64,000 nucleotides of DNA from an uncultured beta proteobacterium (GTDB taxonomy: Bacteria; Pseudomonadota; Gammaproteobacteria; Burkholderiales; Burkholderiaceae_C), in the NCBI GenBank assembly GCA_903886275.1, contig CAISLN010000002.1, forward strand, positions 1 through 64,000, read 5' to 3'. Under the pieces are notes generated by a model. It saw only the letters and a program-made list of their open reading frames with translations, made no database searches and was not told where the DNA came from. Positions within the stretch are counted from its first letter, which is position 1; every line of letters begins with the position of its first letter. Of the stretch, positions 26,685 to 35,293 are shown piece by piece. A program made the translations under genes and the position numbers.

Positions 26685-29507
26685 CTAGTGTGCCTTATCC
26701 CAGTTGGGGCCCACGCCGATCTCTGCCAGCAGCGGCACCTTCAGGTCGGCCACCCCAGCCATCAGGCGCGGGATTTCAGCCTTGAGCCAGTCCACCTCGG
26801 CCTCGGGCACCTCAAACACCAGTTCATCGTGCACCTGCATGATCATGCGCGTGCCACGTTGTTCGGCATCCAGCACCTGTTGCACCTTGACCATGCTGAG
26901 CTTGATCAGGTCGGCCGCAGTGCCCTGCATGGGCGCGTTGATGGCGGCGCGCTCGGCACCGGCGCGGCGCTGGCCGTTGGGCGAGCCGATCTCGGGCAGA
27001 TAGAGGCGCCGGCCAAATACGGTCTGCACATAACCCTTGGCCTTGGCCTCCTCGCGGGTGCGCTCCATGTAATCCTTCACGCCGGGATAGCGCTCAAAGT
27101 AGCGCTGGATGTAGTTCTTGGCTGCGGTGTTGTCGATGCCGAGGTTGCGCGCCAGACCATAGGCGCTCATGCCGTAGATCAGACCGAAGTTGATGACCTT
27201 GGCATAGCGGCGCTGCTCGCTCGTCACCTGCTCCACCGTCACGCCAAACACCTCGGCCGCGGTGGCGCGGTGCACGTCCAGCCCTTCGCGAAAGGCGCGC
27301 AACAACGCTGCGTCATCGCTGATATGGGCCATGATGCGCAGCTCGATCTGGCTGTAATCGGCGCTCGCAATCACATTGCCCTCTCCCGCCACAAAGGCCT
27401 CCCGCACGCGGCGGCCCTCGGGCGTGCGAATCGGGATGTTCTGCAAATTGGGGTCGTTGCTGGAGAGGCGCCCGGTCACCGCCACGGCCTGCGCGTAATG
27501 GGTGTGCACGCGCCCCGTGCGCGGCAGCGCGAGTTGGGCCAGCTTGTCGGTGTAAGTGCCCTTGAGTTTGGCAAGTCCCCGGTGCTCCAGAATTTTGGCC
27601 GGCAGCGGAAAGTCTTCGGCCAGCTTTTCCAGCACCTCTTCATCGGTGCTGGGGGCGCCGGTGGCGGTCTTCTTAACCACCGGCAGGCCCAGCTTGGTGA
27701 AGAAAATTTCGCCGATTTGCTTAGGGCTGCTCAGGTTGAAGGGCTGACCGGCCAGCTCGTGGGCTTCGGTCTCCAGTTGCAGGATGCGCGTACCCAGCGC
27801 TTGGCTTTGCGCGGCCAGCGTGGGCGCGTCGATCAGCACGCCGTTGCGCTCGATGCGGTAGAGCGCCTCGCTGCTTTCAATCTCCAGCTGGTAAATGAAG
27901 GCGAGGCCTTTGTCCGCCTGGATTTGCGGCCACAGAACCTTGTGCACCTCCAGGGTCTGTTCTGCATCTTCGCAGGCGTATTCGGACACTTTGGCAATGT
28001 CCACCTGGTTGATGGTGAGCTGGTTTACGCCCTTGCCGCACAGATCCTCAAAAGTAATTCCGCTGCGCCCCAGATGGCGCTCGGCCAGGCTGGACAGGCC
28101 GTGGGGCTTGTGCACTTCGAGCACATAGCTTTGCAGCATGGTGTCCTGGGCATAGCCCTGCACCTCGACACCGTGGTTGGCAAACACATGGCGGTCGTAC
28201 TTGATGTGCTGGCCCAGCTTTTTGGCAGCCGGATTCTCCAGCCAGGGTTTGAGCCTTGCCAGCACTTCCTCGCGCGGCAGTTGCTCCGGTGCGTCGGGGT
28301 AGTTGTGGGCCAGCGGGATATAGGCGCCCGTGCCGACGGTGACGCTCAAGCTGATGCCCACCAGCTCGGCGCGCATTTCGTCCAGCGAATTGGTTTCGGT
28401 GTCCAGCGCCGTGAGTTCCGCGGCGGAGATCTTGGCCAGCAGGGCGTCAAAGGCGTCCCAGGTCAGTATGGTGTCAAAGGCGGCGTTGGGGACGCGCGGC
28501 GCCTGTGGAGTGTCGGGCGTTGCCTCGGCTGGCTCGTCAAACAGGCCGGGATTGGGGTTGACCACCTTGGCGGCAGCGGCCTTGGCCGCACCGGCATCTG
28601 CCGAAGCAGCCGGCGCACCATTGGCCAACGATTTGGCCAGACCCTTGAAACCAAAGCGTTCGCAATAGGCCAGCAGGGCTGCGGAGTCCTGTGCACCCAC
28701 CAGCAGGCTATCGAGCGCTGGCAGCGAGGGGATGCGGTCCTGCAGTTCGCAATCGGTCTTGATGGTCAAGAGGGAGCGCCCGGTGGGCAGCCAGTCCAGC
28801 GACTTGCGCAGGTTTTCGCCCACCACGCCCTTGATGGCTGCGGCGTTGTCCACCACGCCCTGCAGCGAGCCGTATTCCTGCAGCCATTTCACCGCGGTCT
28901 TGGGGCCGACCTTGGGCACGCCGGGCACGTTGTCCACGGTATCGCCCACCAGGGTCTGGTAGTCCAGCATCAGGCGCGCGGGCACACCAAACTCGGCCTC
29001 CACACCGGCCAGGTCGCGCCTCTTGCTGTTCATGGTGTCGATGATGGTGACATGCGCGTCCACCAGCTGCGCCAGGTCCTTGTCGCCGCTGCTGACAATC
29101 ACCTCAATGCCCTGCTTGGCCGCTGTCACACAGAGCGTGCCTATGACGTCGTCGGCCTCTACGCCCGGCACATCGAGCACGCTCCAACCCAACAGACGCA
29201 CCACCTCGTGGATGGGCTCAATCTGGCTGCGCAGGTCTTCGGGCATGGGGTCGCGATGCGCCTTGTACGCGGGGTAGATCTCATCGCGAAAGGTCGGGCC
29301 CTTGGCATCGAACACGCAGGCCACATAGTCGGCCGGATATTCCTTGCGCAGCGACTGCATCATGTTGATCATGATGCGGATGGCACCGGTCTTTTGCTCG
29401 CGGCCATCGGGCAGTGTGGTCTTCATGTCACCGCCTCCGGCAAAGAAGGCACGGTACAAATAGCTGGAACCGTCCACCAGCAGCAGGGTTTTCTTGGATT
29501 CACTCAT
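26685..29507 (-). CDS. polA: DNA polymerase I
   Basis: A 940-residue repair and Okazaki-processing polymerase. The N-terminal 5'-3' exonuclease starts KKTLLLVDGSSYLYRAFFAG and has VPGVEADDVIGTL, SSGDKDLAQLV and GVPKVGPKTAVKWL. The 3'-5' exonuclease region keeps ALDTETNSLDEM, so proofreading looks intact. The polymerase domain has DYSQIELRIMAHIS, KVINFGLIYGMSAYGLARNL and QVHDELVFEV. Length is normal. A Pro/Ala-rich linker of about 40 residues (about 320-360) separates the two nuclease domains. The start at 29507 (MSESKK) follows family homology. Divergent from thrB. Confidence 0.97.
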   Translation of the reverse strand: MSESKKTLLLVDGSSYLYRAFFAGGGDMKTTLPDGREQKTGAIRIMINMMQSLRKEYPADYVACVFDAKGPTFRDEIYPAYKAHRDPMPEDLRSQIEPIHEVVRLLGWSVLDVPGVEADDVIGTLCVTAAKQGIEVIVSSGDKDLAQLVDAHVTIIDTMNSKRRDLAGVEAEFGVPARLMLDYQTLVGDTVDNVPGVPKVGPKTAVKWLQEYGSLQGVVDNAAAIKGVVGENLRKSLDWLPTGRSLLTIKTDCELQDRIPSLPALDSLLVGAQDSAALLAYCERFGFKGLAKSLANGAPAASADAGAAKAAAAKVVNPNPGLFDEPAEATPDTPQAPRVPNAAFDTILTWDAFDALLAKISAAELTALDTETNSLDEMRAELVGISLSVTVGTGAYIPLAHNYPDAPEQLPREEVLARLKPWLENPAAKKLGQHIKYDRHVFANHGVEVQGYAQDTMLQSYVLEVHKPHGLSSLAERHLGRSGITFEDLCGKGVNQLTINQVDIAKVSEYACEDAEQTLEVHKVLWPQIQADKGLAFIYQLEIESSEALYRIERNGVLIDAPTLAAQSQALGTRILQLETEAHELAGQPFNLSSPKQIGEIFFTKLGLPVVKKTATGAPSTDEEVLEKLAEDFPLPAKILEHRGLAKLKGTYTDKLAQLALPRTGRVHTHYAQAVAVTGRLSSNDPNLQNIPIRTPEGRRVREAFVAGEGNVIASADYSQIELRIMAHISDDAALLRAFREGLDVHRATAAEVFGVTVEQVTSEQRRYAKVINFGLIYGMSAYGLARNLGIDNTAAKNYIQRYFERYPGVKDYMERTREEAKAKGYVQTVFGRRLYLPEIGSPNGQRRAGAERAAINAPMQGTAADLIKLSMVKVQQVLDAEQRGTRMIMQVHDELVFEVPEAEVDWLKAEIPRLMAGVADLKVPLLAEIGVGPNWDKAH

Positions 29508-29585
29508 GGCTGCATTTTGCCTGCGCCAAGACCCCATACCGGCAGGGCCCCAGCAATGGCATTGGGTGGGCCCTACAATTCGGGC

Positions 29586-30590
29586 ATGGCGGTATACACA
29601 GAGGTCTCCTTCGAGGAGGCCAGCACTTTCTTGCAATCCCTCGGCTTAGGCACTCTCCAGCATATGGAGGGCTGTTCCGGCGGCATTGAAAACACCAATT
29701 ATTTTGTCACCACGGACCAAGCGCCCATGGTGCTGACTCTGTTCGAGCGGCTCACCGCTGAGCAGTTGCCGTTTTACCTGCGGCTGATGAAGCACCTGGC
29801 CCTGCACGGCATTGCCGTGCCCGACCCGGCGGCCAACCGCGATGGCGATGTGCTGCACAGCCTCAACGGCAAACCGGCCGCCGTGGTGAACCGCCTGCAG
29901 GGCAAGAGCGAACTCAACCCTGGCGCCGCACATTGCAGCGCCTTGGGCGATGTGCTGGCCCGCATGCACCTGGCCGGGCGGGACTTCGCCATGCAGCAGC
30001 CCAGCCTGCGGGCCCTGCCCTGGTGGAACGAGACCGTGCCAGTGGTACTGCCCTTTTTAGACCCAGCGCAAGCCGCACTGATGCGCAGCGAACTGGCCTA
30101 CCAAAACCATGTGGCGAGCCTTTCAAGCTATGGCGCGCTGCCGCGTGGCCCGATTCACGCCGACCTGTTCCGCGACAACGCCCTATTTGCCCAGGACCTG
30201 CCCTCTGATCAGGCGCCGCAGCTGACCGGGATTTTTGATTTCTACTTTGCCGGCGTGGATGCCTGGCTATTTGACCTGGCAGTCTGCTTGAACGACTGGT
30301 GCGTGGACCTGCCCACCGGGCGCTGTGACGCCGAGCGCAGCCGCGCCCTGCTGCAGGCCTACGAAAAAGTACGCCCCTTGAAGGCGCAGGAGCGCGAACT
30401 GCTGCCCGCATTGGCACGCGCCGGCGCCCTGCGCTTTTGGCTCTCGCGCCTGTGGGACCTGCACCTGCCGCGCGAAGCCGCCATGCTCCAAGCGCATGAT
30501 CCCAGCCACTTTGAGCGCGTGCTGCGCCAACGCATTGCAGCGCCCCTGACCCTGACCACCCTGTTCCAAACCGAGCCTCTTTCCGTATGA
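29586..30590 (+). CDS. thrB: homoserine kinase (APH-fold type)
   Basis: A 334-residue kinase that phosphorylates L-homoserine for threonine synthesis. It belongs to the aminoglycoside phosphotransferase-like ThrB family of proteobacteria, unrelated to the GHMP-type E. coli ThrB. Marks: MAVYTEVSFEEASTFLQSLG start, EGCSGGIENTNYFV, the Brenner-type PIHADLFRDNALF loop and IFDFYFAGVDAWLFDLAV with the metal-binding Asp. The start ATG 29586 lies 78 bases from polA, which runs the other way. Its stop overlaps the next gene's start (ATGA). Confidence 0.93.
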   Translation: MAVYTEVSFEEASTFLQSLGLGTLQHMEGCSGGIENTNYFVTTDQAPMVLTLFERLTAEQLPFYLRLMKHLALHGIAVPDPAANRDGDVLHSLNGKPAAVVNRLQGKSELNPGAAHCSALGDVLARMHLAGRDFAMQQPSLRALPWWNETVPVVLPFLDPAQAALMRSELAYQNHVASLSSYGALPRGPIHADLFRDNALFAQDLPSDQAPQLTGIFDFYFAGVDAWLFDLAVCLNDWCVDLPTGRCDAERSRALLQAYEKVRPLKAQERELLPALARAGALRFWLSRLWDLHLPREAAMLQAHDPSHFERVLRQRIAAPLTLTTLFQTEPLSV

Positions 30591-31366
30591 AACTCAACAT
30601 CGTCCCGGCCCGCACGGGTGTGCAATGGTTCAAGCTAGGGGTGCGCACTTTTTTCAAGCAGCCGCTGGCCCTCTCGGGCCTGTTCTTCATGTTCATGGCG
30701 GTGATGACGGTGCTGACCCTGATCCCGCTGCTGGGCAATGTTCTGGCGCTGGCCCTGCTGCCGGGCGCGACCCTGGGCCTGATGGCCGCCACCGAAGAAA
30801 CTACCAAGGGCAAATTCCCCATGCCCACGGTGCTGCTCAGCGCCTTCAGGGCCGGTCGCCAACAGCTCAAGGCCATGCTGATTTTGGGCCTGCTGTATGC
30901 GGTGTGCATTTTGCTGGTGCTGGGCATTTCGGCCACGGTGGACGGCGGCAAGTTTGCCCATCTGTACCTGATGGGCGGCAGCATGGAGATCGATGCCATG
31001 CAGGAGTCGGAGTTCCAGAGCGCGGCCCTACTGGCCCTGGCGCTGTACCTGCCGGTGTCGCTGCTGTTCTGGCACGCACCGGCGCTGGTGTACTGGCATG
31101 GCATATCGCCGGTCAAAAGTCTGTTCTTTAGTCTGGTGGCCTGCGTGCGCAACTTCTGGACCTTTGCCGTCTACAGCCTGGTCTGGCTGGCTGCATTTTT
31201 TGCCATGGCGATTGCGGTGGCCCTGCTGTCCGCACTGCTAGGCAACCCGGAAGCGGTGTCGGGCATCATGTTCCCGGCGGCCATGCTGATGGCGGCCATG
31301 TTTTTCACCTCGATTTACTTCAGCTTCAGAGACTGCTTTGAAGACGAGCGCGCAGAGGGCGCATAG
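30587..31366 (+). CDS. BPSS1780-family membrane protein
   Basis: A 259-residue inner-membrane protein with about six helices, of a Burkholderiales-typical family of unknown function. It begins MKLNIVPARTGVQWFKLGVR and contains FFKQPLALSGLFFMFMAVMT, LKAMLILGLLYAVCILLVLG and the C-terminal FFTSIYFSFRDCF segment. The ATGA overlap with thrB shows translational coupling, and a link to threonine or membrane physiology is possible but unproven. It converges with the uvrD-type helicase gene. Confidence 0.8.
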   Translation: MKLNIVPARTGVQWFKLGVRTFFKQPLALSGLFFMFMAVMTVLTLIPLLGNVLALALLPGATLGLMAATEETTKGKFPMPTVLLSAFRAGRQQLKAMLILGLLYAVCILLVLGISATVDGGKFAHLYLMGGSMEIDAMQESEFQSAALLALALYLPVSLLFWHAPALVYWHGISPVKSLFFSLVACVRNFWTFAVYSLVWLAAFFAMAIAVALLSALLGNPEAVSGIMFPAAMLMAAMFFTSIYFSFRDCFEDERAEGA

Positions 31367-31439
31367 GCCAAGGCTGTGCGCCTGCCGCACAGTCGGCCAG
31401 CCTCTGCGCCGCTGGCACCGGCCACATCACGAATAGCGC

Positions 31440-33818
31440 TTAGGGCAAAGGGGTCAGCTTGGCCACGCTGAGCGCCAGCCACTTGGTGCCGTGACGCGGG
31501 AACTCGATTTGCGCGCGGGCATCGTCGCCCACGCCTTCGAGCATGAGCACCTCGCCCTCGCCAAACTTGGCGTGAAACACTTTTTGATGGACCCTCAGGC
31601 CGTTGACCGACTCGTCGCGACGCAGCACTTCTTGATCCGCCCTGGGCGGGCCACCTGCCGGGTAACGGGTGGACTCAAAGCCCGTATGGCCAGCGCCCTG
31701 CCAAGCGCGGCCAAAGGCAGCGGGCGGTGGCAGCTTGGGCGTTAGCCACTTCAGCGCCTCTTCGGGCAACTCGTCAAAAAAGCGGCTCTTCAGATTAAAG
31801 CGGGTCTGCCCATGCAGCATGCGGGTCTGCGAATGGCTCAGGTACAGGCGCTGGCGCGCACGGGTAATGGCCACATACATCAGGCGGCGCTCTTCTTCCA
31901 ATCCGTCGTGGTCGCTCATGGAATTTTCGTGCGGGAACAGGCCCTCCTCCACGCCAGTGATGAACACGCAGTCGAACTCCAAGCCCTTGGCCGAGTGCAC
32001 CGTCATCAACTGAACAGCGTCCTGCCCGGCCTGCGCCATGTTGTCGCCGGCCTCCAGCGCGGCGTGCGTCAGAAAGGCGACCAGAGGTGACAGGGTTTCG
32101 CCGGTGTCGCCAAAGGCCTGGTCGGTCGGCTCCACACCATACGGGTCGATCGCCGCGCCACTCAGGCCCTGGCTGGACGGACTTTGCGTCAGGCCGGCGC
32201 TCTCACGGCCAAAGCCTTCCTGCATCACAAAGCTCTCGGCCGCGCTCACCAGTTCTTCCAAATTTTCTACGCGGTCGGCGCCCTCGCGCTCGGCCCGGTA
32301 ATGGGCCAAGAGGCCACTGTCTTCGAGCATCACCGACATCACATCGCGCAGCTTCATGCCTTGGGTCTTCTCGCGCAGCACGTCGATCTTGGCAACAAAG
32401 CCGGCAATCACCGCACCAGCGCGGCCACCCAAAGCACTGACCGCGTCATGCAGCGAGCAACCGGTGGCCTTGGACAGGTCCTGCAACTGCTCCAGGCTGC
32501 GCGCGCCAATGCCGCGCGCCGGGAAGTTCACCGCACGCATAAAGCTGGTGTCGTCGTTGGGGTTCTCCAAAAGGCGCAGATAGGCTAGCGCGTGCTTGAT
32601 TTCGGCGCGCTCAAAAAAGCGCAGGCCGCCATACACGCGGTAGGGCATGGCGGCGTTGAACAGCGCGGTTTCGATCACCCGGCTTTGCGCGTTGGAGCGG
32701 TAGAGCACGGCGATCTCCTTGCGGCTGACCCCATCGCGCACCAACTGCTTCATCTCGTCCACCATCCACTGGGCTTCCAGAAAATCGCTGGGCGCTTCAT
32801 AAATGCGCACCGGCTCGCCCGGGCCTTGGTCCGTGCGCAGGTTCTTGCCCAGGCGCTTGCCGTTGTGGCTGATCAAGGCGTTGGCCGAATCGAGGATGTT
32901 GCTGAAGCTGCGGTAGTTTTGCTCCAGCTTGATCTGGTGCTGCACCTTGAACTCGCGCACAAAGTCGGTCATATTGCCCACGCGCGCACCGCGGAAGGCG
33001 TAAATGCTCTGGTCGTCATCGCCCACGGCAATCACAGCGCCACCGCGCGTGTCGGGCGATACATTGGCGCCCTGCCCTGCCAGCATCTTGATCCAGGCGT
33101 ATTGCAGGCGGTTGGTGTCCTGGAACTCGTCAATCAAGATGTGGCGAAAGCGCCGTTGGTAGTGTTCGCGAATGGGATCGTTGTCGCGCAGCAGCTCATA
33201 GCAGCGCAGCATCAGCTCACCAAAGTCCACCACGCCCTCGCGCTGGCATTGCTCCTCGTAGAGCTGGTAGATTTCTATCTTTTTAATGATCTCGGGGTCG
33301 CTTGGCTCGATGTTGGTGGGGCGTTTGCCGTCTTCCTTGCACGCGGAAATAAAGCGCTGCAGCTGCTTGGGTGCAAAGCGCTCGTCGTCACTCGAAATAT
33401 TGTTTTGCTTGCACAGACGCTTGATGGCGGAGAGCTGGTCTTGGGTGTCGAGAATCTGGAAGCTCTGCGGCAAATTCGCCAGTCTGAAATGCGAGCGCAG
33501 AAAGCGGTTGCACAGGCCGTGGAAGGTGCCAATCCACATGCCATGCACATTGAGTGGCAGCAGACTGGAGAGCCGCGTCATCATTTCCTTGGCGGCCTTG
33601 TTGGTGAAGGTCACGGCCAATATGCCGCCGGGTGTGACGAGTCCGTTTTGCAGCAGCCAGGCAATGCGGGTGGTCAGTACGCGCGTCTTGCCGGAACCGG
33701 CACCGGCGAGGATCAAGGCGTGCTCGGCAGGCAGGGTGACGGCGGCGCGCTGCTCCGGGTTCAGGGTCTGGAGCAGCGGCGATTCGGCTGTGTGGGCTGG
33801 CGTAGAGAAAAGGGACAT
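31440..33818 (-). CDS. uvrD: UvrD/PcrA-type ATP-dependent DNA helicase
   Basis: A 792-residue superfamily 1 3'-5' helicase for nucleotide-excision and mismatch repair. Walker A LAGAGSGKTRVLTTR sits near the N-terminus after the Q-motif LNPEQRAAV. Other motifs: AVTFTNKAAKEMMTR, DEFQDTNRLQYAW, AVGDDDQSIYAFRGA, LEQNYRSFSNILD, LMTVHSAKGLEFDCVFITG and YVAITRARQRLYL. The C-terminal KFGEGEVLMLEG domain is present. The start at 33818 (MSLFSTPAHT) is where family homology begins. The rep helicase is a close alternative, but the C-terminus fits UvrD better. Confidence 0.92.
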   Translation of the reverse strand: MSLFSTPAHTAESPLLQTLNPEQRAAVTLPAEHALILAGAGSGKTRVLTTRIAWLLQNGLVTPGGILAVTFTNKAAKEMMTRLSSLLPLNVHGMWIGTFHGLCNRFLRSHFRLANLPQSFQILDTQDQLSAIKRLCKQNNISSDDERFAPKQLQRFISACKEDGKRPTNIEPSDPEIIKKIEIYQLYEEQCQREGVVDFGELMLRCYELLRDNDPIREHYQRRFRHILIDEFQDTNRLQYAWIKMLAGQGANVSPDTRGGAVIAVGDDDQSIYAFRGARVGNMTDFVREFKVQHQIKLEQNYRSFSNILDSANALISHNGKRLGKNLRTDQGPGEPVRIYEAPSDFLEAQWMVDEMKQLVRDGVSRKEIAVLYRSNAQSRVIETALFNAAMPYRVYGGLRFFERAEIKHALAYLRLLENPNDDTSFMRAVNFPARGIGARSLEQLQDLSKATGCSLHDAVSALGGRAGAVIAGFVAKIDVLREKTQGMKLRDVMSVMLEDSGLLAHYRAEREGADRVENLEELVSAAESFVMQEGFGRESAGLTQSPSSQGLSGAAIDPYGVEPTDQAFGDTGETLSPLVAFLTHAALEAGDNMAQAGQDAVQLMTVHSAKGLEFDCVFITGVEEGLFPHENSMSDHDGLEEERRLMYVAITRARQRLYLSHSQTRMLHGQTRFNLKSRFFDELPEEALKWLTPKLPPPAAFGRAWQGAGHTGFESTRYPAGGPPRADQEVLRRDESVNGLRVHQKVFHAKFGEGEVLMLEGVGDDARAQIEFPRHGTKWLALSVAKLTPLP

Positions 33819-34097
33819 GGGGTGATTGTAGGAAGCTGGGGCGGTCCGCCTGCATGGTTGCTGGAAGTTGGGCCAGACTGGCCTGCTTGGTGGGCGGCAG
33901 AGTGACCGGGTACCGGTGCGTCCTCCTACTGCGGGTACGCACAAGTCGGCACACGGCATACCCGCTCGCGGCGCGGCAGGTGCCACGAGAGGCGAATCTA
34001 CAAGAGCGACGGCTACCAAGTCAACGTTCGAAAAAGCAAATGACCCCCAGATGCCTCACGTTATGAAACACCCCAGCCACTGCGAGTAAACTCAATC
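33819..34097. other. non-coding gap between uvrD and the guaC leader
   Basis: No gene is supported in this stretch. The frames are short, without ribosome-binding sites or recognisable motifs. It should hold the divergent uvrD promoter and the start of whatever transcript reaches the leader hairpin at 34098. The only structure seen is ACCGG-gta-CCGGT near 33903-33915. Confidence 0.5.
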
Positions 34098-34132
34098 ACC
34101 GGGCCCAAGCAATTGGGAGCCGGTATTTTTTT
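34098..34132 (+). terminator. terminator-like hairpin in the guaC leader
   Basis: ACCGG and CCGGT close an outer stem around the inner stem CCCAA-GCAA-TTGGG, followed by ATTTTTTT. This is a good intrinsic terminator 66 bases upstream of the guaC start. No gene upstream on this strand needs it, so it is either an attenuator for guaC or the end of a small RNA. A weak promoter-like pair TTCCAA-N17-TAGATT lies after it at about 34143-34171 and could serve guaC separately. Confidence 0.65.
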
Positions 34133-34197
34133 GCCTGCTCCATTCCAAGCGCCCTTCGACGAAGATAGATTGAAACCTTTTGACTGGAGCTTGGGCT

Positions 34198-35175
34198 ATG
34201 GAAATTTTTGACTACGACAACATCCTGCTGCTGCCACGCAAATGCCGCGTGGAAAGCCGCTCGGAATGCGATGCCGGCGTGGAACTTGGTGGACGCAAGT
34301 TCCGCCTGCCGGTGGTGCCTGCCAACATGAAAACTGTGGTGGACGAGTCCATCTGCGAATGGCTAGCGCAAAACAACTACTTCTACGTCATGCACCGCTT
34401 TGACCTAGACAACGTCGAGTTTGTGGCTCGCATGCATGGCAAGGGCCTGTACGCCTCCATTTCGCTGGGCGTGAAAAAGCCGGACTACGACACCGTAGAC
34501 CAACTCGTCGCAAGGGGCCTGGTGCCCGAATACATCACCATCGACATCGCCCACGGCCATTCGGACAACGTGAAGAACATGATCATCTACCTGAAGGAAA
34601 AGATGCCCGCCAGCTTTGTCATTGCCGGCAATGTGGCCACGCCCGAGGCCGTGATCGACCTGGAAAACTGGGGTGCGGACGCCACCAAGGTCGGTGTGGG
34701 CCCGGGCAAGGTGTGCATCACCAAGCTCAAGACCGGCTTTGGTACGGGCGGCTGGCAACTCAGCGCGGTCAAGTGGTGCGCGCGTGTGGCCACCAAGCCC
34801 ATCATTGCCGACGGCGGCATCCGCAGCCATGGCGATATTGCCAAGAGCATCCGCTTTGGCGCCAGCATGGTGATGATTGGCTCGCTGTTTGCGGGCCATG
34901 AAGAGTCACCGGGCAAGACGGTGGAGGTCGATGGTGAGATGTTCAAGGAATACTACGGCTCGGCCAGCGACTTCAACAAGGGCGAGTACAAGCATGTGGA
35001 AGGCAAGCGCATTCTGGAGCCCATCAAGGGTCGTCTGGCCGACACGCTGATCGAGATGGAGCAGGACGTACAAAGCTCCATCAGCTATTCGGGTGGCAAA
35101 AAGTTGATGGACATCCGCAAGGTGAATTACGTCACTCTCGGTGGAGACAATGCCGGAGAGCATTTGCTGATGTAG
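34198..35175 (+). CDS. guaC: GMP reductase
   Basis: A 325-residue IMPDH-fold enzyme that reductively deaminates GMP to IMP with NADPH. The nucleotide and cysteine loop reads [18 protein letters not shown], and the phosphate-binding part [21 protein letters not shown]-terminus [20 protein letters not shown]. Its length fits the shorter GuaC group (B. subtilis-like) rather than the about 347-residue E. coli type. There is no CBS domain, which distinguishes it from IMP dehydrogenase. The start 34198 has GGAG eight bases upstream; an ATG six codons earlier is not supported. Confidence 0.94.
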   Translation: MEIFDYDNILLLPRKCRVESRSECDAGVELGGRKFRLPVVPANMKTVVDESICEWLAQNNYFYVMHRFDLDNVEFVARMHGKGLYASISLGVKKPDYDTVDQLVARGLVPEYITIDIAHGHSDNVKNMIIYLKEKMPASFVIAGNVATPEAVIDLENWGADATKVGVGPGKVCITKLKTGFGTGGWQLSAVKWCARVATKPIIADGGIRSHGDIAKSIRFGASMVMIGSLFAGHEESPGKTVEVDGEMFKEYYGSASDFNKGEYKHVEGKRILEPIKGRLADTLIEMEQDVQSSISYSGGKKLMDIRKVNYVTLGGDNAGEHLLM

Positions 35176-35215
35176 TCACCAGCCCGCGCAGTTTGTGGAA
35201 ACGGCGGGCACAAAC

Positions 35216-35259
35216 AAAAAGGCCCTGGGCAGAACTTACGTTTTGCACAAGGCCTTTTT
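35216..35259. terminator. bidirectional terminator between guaC and the DEAD-box gene
   Basis: AAAAAGGCC and GGCCTTTTT flank a 26-base loop. The A/T runs on each side let it end the convergent guaC and helicase transcripts. The stem is only 9 bp with a long loop, so strength is moderate. Confidence 0.6.
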
Positions 35260-35293
35260 CACGTCGGGACCGGTTTACACCGGCATTGCGTGC

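Noticed and set aside
26655..29585. A nearly uninterrupted frame of over 970 codons antisense to polA and continuous with thrB, which could look like a giant protein
   Set aside because: It is the complement of a GC-rich, strongly biased polA; the frame lacks recognisable domains until MAVYTEVSFEE at 29586, which is the start of thrB.
33903..33915. ACCGG-gta-CCGGT inverted repeat near uvrD
   Set aside because: Short GC-rich repeats are expected by chance here and nothing else supports a site.
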